NCBI GenBank assembly: GCA_017470735.1
Contig: JAFUYB010000021.1
Coordinates: 20,379-84,378 of the forward strand
From: Lachnospiraceae bacterium
Lineage (GTDB): Bacteria > Bacillota > Clostridia > Lachnospirales > Lachnospiraceae
DNA length: 64,000 bases
Direction of reading: 5' to 3'
Shown: positions 52,353-61,623 of the stretch, in pieces
Numbering within the stretch: position 1 is the stretch's first letter
How the letters are laid out: each line of letters opens with the position of its first letter
Program-made: the position numbers and the translations under genes
Notes under the pieces: model-generated
Database searches by the model: none
Told to the model about the DNA's origin: nothing
What the model saw: the letters and a program-made list of their open reading frames with translations, nothing else

Positions 52353-52392
52353 TGCTTTTGACCATTCGGGCAAAACATTTCAGAAAGAACAT

Positions 52393-52421
52393 TTGACGAA
52401 CTATGAAACATTTGGTACAAT
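52393..52421 (+). promoter_or_regulatory. Promoter of tRNA-Arg
   Basis: TTGACG (52393-52398), 17-bp spacer, TACAAT (52416-52421), 11 bases before the tRNA. Confidence 0.88.
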
Positions 52422-52432
52422 ACCATTTGTTT

Positions 52433-52506
52433 GTGGGCGTAGCGTAGCTGGATAACGCATCAGACTCCGACTCTGAAGATCGCAGGTTCGAATCCTGTCG
52501 TCCACA
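52433..52506 (+). tRNA. tRNA-Arg (CCG anticodon)
   Basis: A 74-base cloverleaf. The acceptor arms GTGGGCG and CGTCCAC pair (one G-T), the anticodon stem is TCAGA/TCTGA with loop CTCCGAC, and the T arm is GCAGGTTCGAATCCTGT. Anticodon CCG reads CGG. The CCA end is not encoded. A single-gene unit. Confidence 0.96.
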
Positions 52507-52511
52507 GTTTT

Positions 52512-52546
52512 AAAGACCGCTGACTGGACTTCGGTGGTCTTTTTTT
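52512..52546 (+). terminator. Terminator after tRNA-Arg
   Basis: AAAGACCGC (52512-52520) and GTGGTCTTT (52534-52542) pair (one G-T), followed by T to 52546. Confidence 0.9.
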
Positions 52547-52580
52547 GTCGTGAATTATGCAATTTTTTCTGCAAACTCCA

Positions 52581-52609
52581 TTGACTAATCTGCCCTGTCT
52601 GTATATAAT
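52581..52609 (+). promoter_or_regulatory. Near-consensus promoter of the fatty acid synthesis operon
   Basis: TTGACT (52581-52586), 17-bp spacer, perfect TATAAT (52604-52609), 61 bases before acpP. No FapR or FabT box is recognised in the A/T-rich leader. Confidence 0.88.
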
Positions 52610-52670
52610 CGAAAACGCAAATTATCTTAAATTTTAACTCATTTATTCTTACAAAAGGGAGGAGAAAACC

Positions 52671-52901
52671 ATGTCTTTTGAACAAGTCAAGGAAATCATT
52701 GTGGATACGATCAACTGCGAAGAGGACAAGGTCACGCTTGACGCAACCTTAAAGGATGACATCGGCATTGACTCACTCGACGCGATGGAGCTTTCAATGG
52801 CGTTGGAAGAGGCGTTTTCCCTGACGATCGAGGAAGAGGCTCTGCAGAAGTTTGAGACGGTCAAGGACATCGTAGAGTATATCGACAGCCAGACAGAGTA
52901 A
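52671..52901 (+). CDS. acpP: Acyl carrier protein
   Basis: A 76-residue acidic carrier. The phosphopantetheine attachment Ser35 lies in GIDSLDAME. Its four-helix pattern and length are normal. GGGAGGAG precedes ATG 52671. As first gene of the acc/fab operon behind a near-consensus promoter, it would be made in the largest amount, as expected for a carrier that all later enzymes share. Confidence 0.97.
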   Translation: MSFEQVKEIIVDTINCEEDKVTLDATLKDDIGIDSLDAMELSMALEEAFSLTIEEEALQKFETVKDIVEYIDSQTE

Positions 52902-52984
52902 TCAGGATACACGGTCGTTTTGCCCGATGCAGACAAGGGGATTTGTTTGCAGCGGGTTTTTCGGCGTGTCATTGGGAGTCACAA

Positions 52985-53449
52985 ATGGAATTACAGGACA
53001 TGATGGAGCTTTGGGACCGGTTTGACAAGTCCCGGGCGACGGAAATGGAGCTTTCCTATCAGGATGTGCATTTCCGGCTGAAGCAGGATGTTCCTGCAGT
53101 CGCGGTTCCGCAGACGCAGACGGTGGTCGTCCCGCAGGCGGGCGGCATTGCGGCGGCGCCGGCAGGGGCGGCTGAGACAGCATATGCCGCGGATGCTGCT
53201 TCGGCGGTGGATGACGAAAGTGCGATCAAGGCGCCTTTGGCGGGCACATTTTACAGGGCATCGTCCCCGGAGGCGGATGCCTTTGTTTCGGTGGGACAGA
53301 TGGTGCACAAGGGCGATGTGATCGGCATTATCGAGGCGATGAAGCTCTACAACGAAGTGCAGGCGGACAAAGAAGGCGTCATCCAGGAGATCTTAGCGGA
53401 AGACGGGCAGCTGGTGGAGTACCATCAGGTTCTGATGACGGTTGGCTGA
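52985..53449 (+). CDS. accB: Biotin carboxyl carrier protein of acetyl-CoA carboxylase
   Basis: A 154-residue protein from ATG 52985; the upstream codons to 52943 are not conserved. An N-terminal helical part (1-35) is followed by a Val/Pro/Ala-rich flexible linker (36-75) and the biotinyl domain. Biotin is attached to Lys120 in EAMKLYNEV. It carries carboxyl groups from AccC to AccDA to make malonyl-CoA. It lies between acpP and accC in one operon. Confidence 0.96.
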   Translation: MELQDMMELWDRFDKSRATEMELSYQDVHFRLKQDVPAVAVPQTQTVVVPQAGGIAAAPAGAAETAYAADAASAVDDESAIKAPLAGTFYRASSPEADAFVSVGQMVHKGDVIGIIEAMKLYNEVQADKEGVIQEILAEDGQLVEYHQVLMTVG

Positions 53450-53497
53450 GGACTGTTTACATTTATAAATGGAAAAGTTCCTTAAAGGAGATGTTTC

Positions 53498-54850
53498 TTG
53501 TTTAAAAGGATTTTGATCGCGAACCGCGGGGAGATTGCCCTGCGGATTCTGCGTTGCTGCCGGGAAATGGATATCGAGACCGTCGTCGTCTATTCGGAGG
53601 CTGATGAGAAATCATTGGCGGTCATGTACGCGACCGAGGCGGTCTGTATCGGACCGGCAAAGGCGGCGGACAGTTATCTGAACCAGGATGTCATTTTGGA
53701 GACGGCGCGCCGGACGGAGTGCGACGCGATCCACCCCGGTTATGGTTTTCTGTCGGAGAATGCTGAGTTTGCCAGGGCATGTGAGGAAAATGGGATCGTA
53801 TTCATCGGACCGTCGTCGCAGGTCATTTCCCGGATGGGAGACAAGCAGTCCGCGAGACGGCTGATGATGGCGAGCGATGTGCCGGTGGTGCCCGGCTCCA
53901 AGGAGCTGGTCAATAGCCCGGAGGAGGCTGCCGCGATCGCGGAGGAGATCGGTTATCCGGTGCTGATCAAGGCATCTGCCGGAGGAGGCGGAAAGGGCAT
54001 CCGCAAGATCTATTCGCCCGAAGAGCTGAAATCCGCTTACGAGACAGCCAAAGCGGAGGCGCGGGCGTCGTTCGGCAATGACGACATGTATCTGGAAAAG
54101 CTGATCGAGAATCCGCACCATATCGAGATTCAGATCCTCGCGGATAAAGAGGGCAATACCGTTTACCTAGGCGAGCGGGACTGCTCGATTCAGCGCAACA
54201 ATCAAAAATTACTGGAAGAATCCCCCTCGGCGCTTATCAAAGAGGCGCAGCGGCATGAGATGGGACAGACCGCAGTACGCGCGGCGAAAGCGGCGGGTTA
54301 TTTTAGTGCGGGCACTGTCGAATTTGTCGTGGATGACGAGGGGCATTATTATTTTATTGAGATGAATACCCGTATCCAGGTCGAGCACCCGGTGACGGAG
54401 GAGCTGACCGGGATCGATCTGGTGCGTGAGCAGATACGGATCGCGGCGGGGATGAAGCTGGGCATCATCCAGGAAGAGGTGCAGATGCGGGGGCACACGA
54501 TCGAGTGCCGGATCAATGCGCAGACGCCCGGCGTGATCGAGTTTTTGCATTTCCCGAATGGTTACGGGGTGCGCATCGAAAGCCACTTGTTCGCAGGTTA
54601 TGAGGTCAGTCCGTTTTACGATTCGATGGTGGCAAAGATCATCGTCAGCGGCAGGACGAGGCTGGAGGCGATCCGGCGGCTGCGGAGGGCATTGGAGGAG
54701 CTGATCATTGACGGCATTGAGACCAATGCGTCGTTCATGCACCTTCTGACCTTCCATCCCGATTTTATCAAGGGCAAATACAGCACCGCATTTTGGGAGA
54801 ACAACCACGAGGAGATCGAGCAGTGGCGCAAGCAGGGTGAGACGGCATGA
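53498..54850 (+). CDS. accC: Biotin carboxylase
   Basis: A 450-residue ATP-grasp enzyme that carboxylates the biotin of AccB. The start is TTG 53498, with AAAGGAG seven bases upstream. Family blocks include ILIANRGEIALRI, HPGYGFLSENAEFA, the glycine-rich loop KASAGGGGKGIR, ERDCSIQRNNQKLLEESPS, and EMNTRIQVEHPVTE. The stop overlaps the start of accD (ATGA), giving translational coupling. The length is normal for the subunit form. Confidence 0.98.
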   Translation: MFKRILIANRGEIALRILRCCREMDIETVVVYSEADEKSLAVMYATEAVCIGPAKAADSYLNQDVILETARRTECDAIHPGYGFLSENAEFARACEENGIVFIGPSSQVISRMGDKQSARRLMMASDVPVVPGSKELVNSPEEAAAIAEEIGYPVLIKASAGGGGKGIRKIYSPEELKSAYETAKAEARASFGNDDMYLEKLIENPHHIEIQILADKEGNTVYLGERDCSIQRNNQKLLEESPSALIKEAQRHEMGQTAVRAAKAAGYFSAGTVEFVVDDEGHYYFIEMNTRIQVEHPVTEELTGIDLVREQIRIAAGMKLGIIQEEVQMRGHTIECRINAQTPGVIEFLHFPNGYGVRIESHLFAGYEVSPFYDSMVAKIIVSGRTRLEAIRRLRRALEELIIDGIETNASFMHLLTFHPDFIKGKYSTAFWENNHEEIEQWRKQGETA

Positions 54851-55689
54851 ATATTACAGATGTATTTACGGAAAAACGCAAAAACCTGACCTCGCTTCTT
54901 AAGCTGCGCAGGACCTTTGAGGGCGGGCAGCGGGAATGCCCGAAATGCCATGAGATGGCGGAGACCGCGCGGCTTACCGAGACGAACTGGATCTGTCCGA
55001 AGTGCCATTATTATTTTCCGATGGCGCCAAAGGAGCGGATTGCGCTTTTGTGTGATGAAAACAGCTTTCGCGAGCTGTATTCGTCGGTGCATTCGAGGGA
55101 TCCGCTGCAGTTTCCCGATTATGGGAAAAAGCTGGCGGAGAACCGCAAACGGACCGGGCAGCAGGACGCGTTTGTCGCGGGCGTCGGAAGGGTCGGACAC
55201 ATCCGCTTTGCGGTGGGTGTGTTGGACGGCAGGTTTATGATGGGCAGCATGGGTACTGCCGCCGGGGAAAAGATCGTGCGTTTGACCGAGTATGCGGCCA
55301 AGCGGAAGCTGCCCCTTGTCATTTTCAGCGCTTCAGGCGGGGCGCGGATGCAGGAAGGGCTTTTTTCGCTGATGCAGATGGCAAAGACGAGCGCGGCGAT
55401 CGAGAAATTCAAAAGCTCCGGCGGTCTTTTTATTTCCTATCTGACCAATCCGACGACGGGCGGCGTCAGCGCAAGCTACGCAAGCCTCGGGGATATTATT
55501 CTGGCAGAGCCCGATGCGCTGATCTGCTTTGCGGGTCCGCGGGTTATCGAGCAGACGATCGGACAGACGCTTCCCGAAGGCTTCCAGCACGCGGAATTTT
55601 TGCTGGAGCATGGGATGATCGACCGGATCGTGGAGCGGAGCAGGATGCGGCAGACGATCTACAAGCTGCTGAAGCTGCATCAGATGTAA
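54847..55689 (+). CDS. accD: Acetyl-CoA carboxylase carboxyltransferase, beta subunit
   Basis: A 280-residue subunit. The zinc ribbon is formed by C31, C34, C50 and C53 (CPKC ... CPKC). The crotonase-like carboxyltransferase fold carries SASGGARMQEGLFSLMQMAKT and YLTNPTTGGVSASYA. With AccA it passes carboxyl groups from biotin to acetyl-CoA. Its ATG overlaps the accC stop. Confidence 0.98.
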   Translation: MNITDVFTEKRKNLTSLLKLRRTFEGGQRECPKCHEMAETARLTETNWICPKCHYYFPMAPKERIALLCDENSFRELYSSVHSRDPLQFPDYGKKLAENRKRTGQQDAFVAGVGRVGHIRFAVGVLDGRFMMGSMGTAAGEKIVRLTEYAAKRKLPLVIFSASGGARMQEGLFSLMQMAKTSAAIEKFKSSGGLFISYLTNPTTGGVSASYASLGDIILAEPDALICFAGPRVIEQTIGQTLPEGFQHAEFLLEHGMIDRIVERSRMRQTIYKLLKLHQM

Positions 55690-55778
55690 GTGTTTGACTT
55701 GGACATACGGCATTTCATGCGGACAGATGAGAGCGCATGGGACGGCGACAGTGTAGACTTTTAAAACGAGGCAGATAT

Positions 55779-56576
55779 ATGAGCGAAGCATTGGCAAAAG
55801 AGCCGACGGCTTATGAGAGGGTACAGCTTGCGAGAAAAAGCGGCAGACCGGGGATTACCGAGTTTATCCACAGACTGTTTGACGACTTCATCGAGATGCA
55901 CGGAGACCGGCTGTACCGGGACGATCCGTCGATCGTCGGCGGGATCGCGTTGTTCCACAACCGTCCGGTTACGGTGATCGGACACCGGAAGGGCAAGAAT
56001 ACGGCGGAGAACATCCGCTGCAATTTTGGCATGACTTCCCCGGAGGGCTACCGCAAAGGACGGCGGCTGATGGAGCAGGCGGAAAAGTTCAAGCGGCCGG
56101 TGATCACGCTGATCGACACGCCGGGAGCGTACCCGGGCATCGAGGCGGAGAGCAACGGGCAGAGCAACGCGATCGCGGAGAGCATGGCGTGCATGAGCCG
56201 TCTGCGCGTACCGGTGATCGCGATCGTTACGGGCGAGGGCAGCAGCGGCGGCGCGCTGGCGATCGCCGTGGCGGATACGGTCTGGATGCTGGAGAACGCA
56301 GTGTATTCGATCCTGTCGCCGGAAGGGTTTGCGAGCATTCTGTGGAAGGATGCCAAGCGCGCGCCCGAAGCGTGCGACTGCATGAAGCTGACGGCACAGG
56401 ATTTGAAGGGCTATGGTCTGATCGACGGCATTATCGAAGAGGGCGAGCTGATGTATTCGGACATGGACTTAATGCTTGCGACGGAGCTGGAGCGGCTTTC
56501 CAAAAAGCGTCCGCAGGTGCTGGTAGCGGAGCGGTATCAGCACTTCCGCAAGATCGACGGGCTGTATCAGCAGTAG
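55779..56576 (+). CDS. accA: Acetyl-CoA carboxylase carboxyltransferase, alpha subunit
   Basis: A 265-residue subunit from ATG 55779; an in-frame upstream start (55737) adds an unconserved basic stretch. It has the family segments DDFIEMHGDRLYRDDPSIVGGI, FGMTSPEGYRKGRRLME, LIDTPGAYPGIEAE and VTGEGSSGGALAIAVAD. Shorter than the E. coli form at the N-terminus, as usual for Firmicutes. It completes the four acc genes, so the whole carboxylase is encoded in this operon. Confidence 0.97.
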   Translation: MSEALAKEPTAYERVQLARKSGRPGITEFIHRLFDDFIEMHGDRLYRDDPSIVGGIALFHNRPVTVIGHRKGKNTAENIRCNFGMTSPEGYRKGRRLMEQAEKFKRPVITLIDTPGAYPGIEAESNGQSNAIAESMACMSRLRVPVIAIVTGEGSSGGALAIAVADTVWMLENAVYSILSPEGFASILWKDAKRAPEACDCMKLTAQDLKGYGLIDGIIEEGELMYSDMDLMLATELERLSKKRPQVLVAERYQHFRKIDGLYQQ

Positions 56577-56663
56577 AATATAGGGGGATTTGTTGGATCG
56601 TGATCTGATAATGACGCCTGGGAAGCGCATTTTCAGATGGTACTTTATCAAGGGAGACAGATT

Positions 56664-57605
56664 TTGGAGGAAATGGGATTACATATCGTTGCGACCGGGC
56701 GCTGCCTGCCAAAGAAGCAGCTCACCAATGATATGCTGAGCGAAATGGTCGAGACGAATGACGAATGGATCCGCACGCGCACGGGCATCCACAACCGCTA
56801 CCAATGCGAAGAGGAGTCATGTGTGTCGCTTGCCGCGGGGGCAGCGGCGCAGGCGTATGAGCGTTCCGGCATCGCAAAGGACGAGATCGCCGTGGTGATC
56901 GTCGCGTCGACGACTTCGGACGACATGCTGCCGTCGGCGGCGAGCATGGTCGCGCAGAGGCTTGAACTGCCGGAGGAGATATTGTCCTTTGACATCAGCA
57001 CCGCGTGTACCGGATTTCTGACAGGACTTGCCGTAGCGCGGGGGCTGCTTTTGACCAGTACGAAAAAATACGCTCTGGTGATCGGCAGCGAGCAGCTGTC
57101 CCGCATCGTGGATTATACGGACCGCGGCACCTGCATCTTGTTCGGAGACGGAGCCGGAGCAGCAGTGGTCGAGCTTTCGGACAAGCCTTATCTGCAAAAG
57201 AGCTGGACGAGGGGCAACCGCGAGATGCTTTACTGTGCCGGCGTCGGGCAGGAGACGCAGCGTATCGTGATGCAGGGCACGGAGGTGTTCAAATTCGCGG
57301 TAAAGGTGCTGCAGCAGGGGATCGATGAGATACTGCAGGAAGCGCAGCTGACGCTTTCGGACATCGATTTCGTGATCTGCCACCAGGCAAACGAGCGCAT
57401 CATCCGCCATGTCCAGAAAAAGTACAAGGGGCTGGAGGACAAATTCTATATCAACATCGCGGATTACGGCAACACTTCGGCGGCGAGCATACCGATCGCG
57501 CTCGATGAGCTTGTCTCATCCGGCAGGCTGCGTGAGGGGATGCGGATCTTGTGCGTCGCGTTCGGCGCGGGTCTGACCTGGAACAGCGTCTATATGGAGT
57601 GGTAG
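56664..57605 (+). CDS. fabH: Beta-ketoacyl-ACP synthase III
   Basis: About 313 residues. TTG 56664 is preferred, with GGGAG seven bases before it; ATG 56673 is too close to its GGAGG. It starts fatty acid synthesis by condensing acetyl-CoA (or branched primers) with malonyl-ACP. The active Cys115 is in STACTGF, with His in ICHQANERII and Asn in YGNTSAASIP. The N-terminal GTGRCLPKK-like block reads VATGRCLPKKQL. The length is slightly short but typical of Clostridia. Confidence 0.96.
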   Translation: MEEMGLHIVATGRCLPKKQLTNDMLSEMVETNDEWIRTRTGIHNRYQCEEESCVSLAAGAAAQAYERSGIAKDEIAVVIVASTTSDDMLPSAASMVAQRLELPEEILSFDISTACTGFLTGLAVARGLLLTSTKKYALVIGSEQLSRIVDYTDRGTCILFGDGAGAAVVELSDKPYLQKSWTRGNREMLYCAGVGQETQRIVMQGTEVFKFAVKVLQQGIDEILQEAQLTLSDIDFVICHQANERIIRHVQKKYKGLEDKFYINIADYGNTSAASIPIALDELVSSGRLREGMRILCVAFGAGLTWNSVYMEW

Positions 57606-57713
57606 AGGATTTTTGGATTGGCAATGACAGTCGGACGGCTGTATGAACGGTCAGAAGGCTGGACGAAATAAAAGGATCCCTTTGGGAAATGAGAGAGTAC
57701 GAGGAGAGAAATT

Positions 57714-58643
57714 ATGACAAGACTTAATGAAATGCTCGGCATCAAATATCCGTTCATCCAGGGCGGCATGGCAAATATCGCGACCGGAGAATTCGCGGCG
57801 GCAGTCAGCAACGCGGGCGGGCTGGGGTTGATTGGCGCGGGCGGCATGGATACGGAGACCCTGCGCGGTCACATCCGCACCTGCAAAGGGCTGACGGACA
57901 AGCCGTTCGGCGTGAATCTGATGCTGATGAATCCCGAAGCGGACAAGATGGCGGAAATGATCGTCGAGGAGGGCGTCAAAATCGTGACGACCGGCGCGGG
58001 CAATCCGGCAAAATACATGGCATTGTGGAAAGAGCACAATATGACCGTGATCCCGGTTGTGGCAAGTTCGATCCTCGCAAAGAAGATGGAGCAGTGCAAG
58101 GCGGATGCAGTGATCGCGGAGGGCACGGAGAGCGGCGGCCATGTCGGCGAGATGACGACGATGACGCTTGTGCCGCAGGTATCGGACGCGGTGTCGATCC
58201 CGGTGATCGCGGCCGGCGGCGTAGCGGACGGACGGCAGCTGGCGGCAGTCTTTGCGCTCGGGGCGATCGGCGTGCAGCTCGGCACCTGCCTTTTGGTGTC
58301 CAAGGAGTGCCCGATCCATGAGGCGTACAAAGAGGCCGTTTTAAAGGCAAAGGACAACGCGACGATTGTGACCGGACGGATCGCGGGTACGCCGGTGCGG
58401 ATCTTAAAGAACCAGATGGCACGCGAATATGTCAAGCGCGAAAAAGAGGGAGCGGAATTGATGGAGCTTGAGAAGTACACGCTTGGCTCCCTGCGGCGCG
58501 CGGTCGTGGACGGAGATACGAAGACCGGCTCTCTGATGGCGGGACAGGTCGCGGGACAGCTTCATGAGATCAAGAGCATCGCGGAGATTTTCGCGGAGCT
58601 GTACGATGGCTGTGCCGATGTGATCGGAAAGCTTTCGATGTAA
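57714..58643 (+). CDS. fabK: Enoyl-ACP reductase II (FMN-dependent)
   Basis: A 309-residue TIM-barrel flavoenzyme that reduces trans-2-enoyl-ACP, the last step of each elongation cycle. FIQGGMANIATGEFAAAVSNAGGLG is the N-terminal FMN site. AEGTESGGHVGEMTTMTLVPQV and GGVADGRQLAAVFALGA are further FMN-binding blocks. No fabI is present. FabK replaces it in many Clostridia and streptococci and makes them tolerant of triclosan-type inhibitors. A related flavoprotein gene follows at once. Confidence 0.96.
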   Translation: MTRLNEMLGIKYPFIQGGMANIATGEFAAAVSNAGGLGLIGAGGMDTETLRGHIRTCKGLTDKPFGVNLMLMNPEADKMAEMIVEEGVKIVTTGAGNPAKYMALWKEHNMTVIPVVASSILAKKMEQCKADAVIAEGTESGGHVGEMTTMTLVPQVSDAVSIPVIAAGGVADGRQLAAVFALGAIGVQLGTCLLVSKECPIHEAYKEAVLKAKDNATIVTGRIAGTPVRILKNQMAREYVKREKEGAELMELEKYTLGSLRRAVVDGDTKTGSLMAGQVAGQLHEIKSIAEIFAELYDGCADVIGKLSM

Positions 58644-58730
58644 GAGCGGCAATTTACGATGGCAAAAGCGGTCTGCGTTTCGGGGGATTTGGACAAGCCG
58701 GGATTTTCAGAATAAAGGGGGATGATGCAT

Positions 58731-59786
58731 ATGGTAAAGCTGCGGGATAAGATATTGCCCATTCCACTGATCCAGGGAGGCATGGGGGTCGGCATTTCGC
58801 TTGGCAGGCTTGCCGGCTCTGTCGCAAAGTGTGGGGCGATGGGCGTGATCAGCTCGGTCAACGCCGGATTTGACGAGCCGGATTTTGACACGGATCCGAT
58901 GGCGGCAAATTTACGCGCGCTCGAACGGGAGATCAAAAAGGCAAAGGAGATCGCGGCGGGCAACGGACTGGTCGGCGTCAACATCATGACGGCGGTGACG
59001 CATTACAAGGAGACTTGTCTGTGCGCGGTGCGTGCCGGGGCGGATGCGATCATTTCGGGAGCGGGACTTCCGCTGAAGCTGGCGGAATATGTCAAGGGCA
59101 GCGATACGCTGTTTGCGCCGATCGTATCGAGCGGACGGGCGGCAAAGCTGCTGTTGAAGCATTACCAAAAGCGGTTTGACATGCGGCCGGACTTCTTTGT
59201 GATCGAGGGCAGCCGCGCGGGCGGTCATCTGGGCTTTTCCAAAGAAGAGCTTCTGGAGGACACGGCAAAGTCCAACGAAGAGATTTTAGCGGAGACCCTG
59301 CCGATCGTCGGGGATATCCCGGTGTTTGTCGGCGGCGGGGTGTTTGACCATCAGGACATGGAGCGGCTGATGGACGCGGGAGCCGCAGGCGTGCAGATCG
59401 GCACGCGGTTTATCGCGACAGAGGAATGTGACGCCGATCCGGGCTTCAAGCAGGCGATCGTCGACGCAAAGGAGGACGACGCGCTGATCATCCAGAGTCC
59501 TGTCGGCATGCCGGCGCGGGCGGTAAACAGCCCGCTGCTTAAGCGTTTAGCAGAGGGTGAGAGATATCCGGCAGTCCGCTGCAACAACTGCCTCGAAGCC
59601 TGCCCCAAGGGCGACAAGACGCCGTACTGCATCAGCCGCGCGCTGGTGGCGGCGGTCAAAGGCAACTGGAAGGACGGCCTGTTTTTCACCGGCGGCAATG
59701 TCGGCAGGGTCAACAAGATCGTGCCGGTAAAGGAACTGATCGAGGATATTATAGGAGAACCGCTGCCTGCGCCGCAGGGAGCATGA
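58731..59786 (+). CDS. FabK/nitronate monooxygenase-like FMN enzyme with C-terminal Cys cluster
   Basis: A 351-residue paralogue-like TIM-barrel flavoprotein. ATG 58731 is preferred because AAGGGGG ends at 58721. LIQGGMGVGISLGRLAGSVAKCGAMG, EGSRAGGHLGFSKEEL and GGGVFDHQDMERLMDAGAAGVQIGTRF are FMN-site blocks of the nitronate monooxygenase family. Unlike FabK it ends with a four-Cys cluster (CNNCLEACPKGDKTPYC, near residues 281-297) that could bind a metal or iron-sulphur centre. It sits between fabK and fabD in the operon, so a role in lipid synthesis is likely. The substrate is not known. Confidence 0.9.
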   Translation: MVKLRDKILPIPLIQGGMGVGISLGRLAGSVAKCGAMGVISSVNAGFDEPDFDTDPMAANLRALEREIKKAKEIAAGNGLVGVNIMTAVTHYKETCLCAVRAGADAIISGAGLPLKLAEYVKGSDTLFAPIVSSGRAAKLLLKHYQKRFDMRPDFFVIEGSRAGGHLGFSKEELLEDTAKSNEEILAETLPIVGDIPVFVGGGVFDHQDMERLMDAGAAGVQIGTRFIATEECDADPGFKQAIVDAKEDDALIIQSPVGMPARAVNSPLLKRLAEGERYPAVRCNNCLEACPKGDKTPYCISRALVAAVKGNWKDGLFFTGGNVGRVNKIVPVKELIEDIIGEPLPAPQGA

Positions 59787-59862
59787 TCGGTGGGGTCCGT
59801 GGGGCTGTTTGGAAACAGATGCGGGAAGGTTTTTAAAGCATATTTAGGAGGAAATGAAATAG

Positions 59863-60792
59863 ATGGGGACGGTATTTTTGTATGCCGGGCAGGGCAGTCA
59901 GCGTGTCGGCATGGGCAAGGATTTTTACGATGGGTATGAGACCTACAGGAATTTTATTGACTCGCTGACATTGGATTTTGACATCAAGGAGCTGATGCAC
60001 GAGGGACCGGAGGACAAATTGTCCCTGACCGAATACACGCAGCCCTGCATGGCGGCGTTTGCGGCAGGCGTGACGGCACTGCTCAAGGAAAACGGCGTGA
60101 CACCGGACGCGGCTTGCGGATTGAGCCTCGGGGAGTACGGCGCGCTGCACGCGGCAGGCGTATTCGACGCGAAGACCTTTGTGGATCTTGTGGCTTACCG
60201 CGGCAAGGTCATGGCAGACGCGGCAAAGGGCTTGGAGTGCAGCATGAGCGCGATCCTCGGCACGGACAGTCAGACGATCGAGGAGGCGTGCCGCGCGTAT
60301 GAAGGTGATGACTATGTGACGGTCGCGAATTACAACTGTCCGGGGCAGACTGTGATCTGCGGTGACGAGAGTGCGGTTGCGGCAGTGGAGGAAGTGCTGA
60401 AGGAAAAGGGCGCGAAGCGCTGTGTCCGTCTCAAGGTCAGCGGTCCGTTCCACACAAAGTATATGGCACCGGCAGCGGATCTGCTCGGGGAGCGTCTGGC
60501 GGAAATATCGCTTAAGGCACCATCGATTCCGGTGAGCGCGAATGTGACCGGCGATTTCTATCAGGACGGCGACGACATCCGTGGGATTTTGATGCGGCAG
60601 ATCCAGAGCAGCGTCCGTTTAGAGGACGATCTGAAAAAGCTGTTAGAGGCCGGGTATACGGATTTCATCGAGATCGGACCGGGCAATACGATGAGCGGCT
60701 TTTTGAAAAAGACCGCAAGGGCAGCAGGAGCCAAGGTTACGATCCGCGGGATCGACAAGGCCGAGGATTTAGAGAAGATCATTGCGGGATAA
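59863..60792 (+). CDS. fabD: Malonyl-CoA:ACP transacylase
   Basis: A 309-residue enzyme that moves malonyl from CoA to ACP. YAGQGSQRVGMG is the N-terminal signature, GLSLGEYGAL contains the nucleophile Ser88, GPFHTKYMAPA carries the catalytic His, and GPGNTMSGF closes the pattern. TTAGGAGG lies before ATG 59863. Order in the operon: fabK, second flavoprotein, fabD, fabG. Confidence 0.97.
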   Translation: MGTVFLYAGQGSQRVGMGKDFYDGYETYRNFIDSLTLDFDIKELMHEGPEDKLSLTEYTQPCMAAFAAGVTALLKENGVTPDAACGLSLGEYGALHAAGVFDAKTFVDLVAYRGKVMADAAKGLECSMSAILGTDSQTIEEACRAYEGDDYVTVANYNCPGQTVICGDESAVAAVEEVLKEKGAKRCVRLKVSGPFHTKYMAPAADLLGERLAEISLKAPSIPVSANVTGDFYQDGDDIRGILMRQIQSSVRLEDDLKKLLEAGYTDFIEIGPGNTMSGFLKKTARAAGAKVTIRGIDKAEDLEKIIAG

Positions 60793-60879
60793 ACAGCTTT
60801 GAAAAATGCTGTGCCTGATGACCGGGGAAACGAATACAAAAAAGGCATGGCAGGATGACAGGAAACAGGAGGAGACGGC

Positions 60880-61623
60880 ATGAGCGAAAAGAAACTGGCA
60901 TTGGTGACGGGAGGCAGCCGCGGCATCGGCCGCGCGATCTGCGTCCGGCTGGCACGGATGGACTGTGATATAGTTTTTAACTACCGTTCCGGCAGCGAGG
61001 CGGCGGAAGAGACAAAGAAACTCTGTGAGGAAAAGGGCGCGCGGGTGCTGGCAGTGCAGGCGGACATTGCCTCGTCAGCCGAGTGCGATGAGCTGATCAG
61101 ACAGGCGGCGGAATTCGGCGGCGGGCGGATCGACATTCTGGTCAACAACGCCGGCATTACAAAGGACGGGCTGCTTGGCAGGATGAAGGACGAGGATCTC
61201 GATGCCGTTCTCGAAGTCAATCTAAAGGGAACCTTTTACATGATGCGCGGCGTGTCGAAGCTGATGCTGCGGCAGAAGGCGGGCAAGATCGTCAATATGA
61301 GCTCGGTGGTCGGCATCATGGGCAATGCGGGACAGGTCAATTACGCGGCGAGCAAGGCGGCGGTGATCGGCATGACCAAATCACTGGCGCGGGAGCTGGC
61401 TACGCGGAAGATCACGGTCAATGCAGTCGCGCCGGGCATGATCGGTACGGATATGACAGGGGCGCTGTCTGACGCGGCGAAGGAAAAGATTTTGGAGGGC
61501 ATTCCGTTCCATGCGATCGGAGAGCCTGAGGATGTGGCGAATGCAGTCGCCTTTTTGGCAGGCGAAGAAAGCGGGTATATTACCGGACAGGTAATCTGTG
61601 TAGACGGAGGTATGGCGATATGA
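60880..61623 (+). CDS. fabG: 3-oxoacyl-ACP reductase
   Basis: A 247-residue short-chain dehydrogenase using NADPH. The cofactor motif TGGSRGIG is at residues 10-17, VNNAGIT follows, and the catalytic set is Ser in NMSSVVG, Tyr155 and Lys159 (YAASK). AGGAGACGG precedes ATG 60880. Its stop overlaps the fabF start (ATGA). Confidence 0.98.
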   Translation: MSEKKLALVTGGSRGIGRAICVRLARMDCDIVFNYRSGSEAAEETKKLCEEKGARVLAVQADIASSAECDELIRQAAEFGGGRIDILVNNAGITKDGLLGRMKDEDLDAVLEVNLKGTFYMMRGVSKLMLRQKAGKIVNMSSVVGIMGNAGQVNYAASKAAVIGMTKSLARELATRKITVNAVAPGMIGTDMTGALSDAAKEKILEGIPFHAIGEPEDVANAVAFLAGEESGYITGQVICVDGGMAI

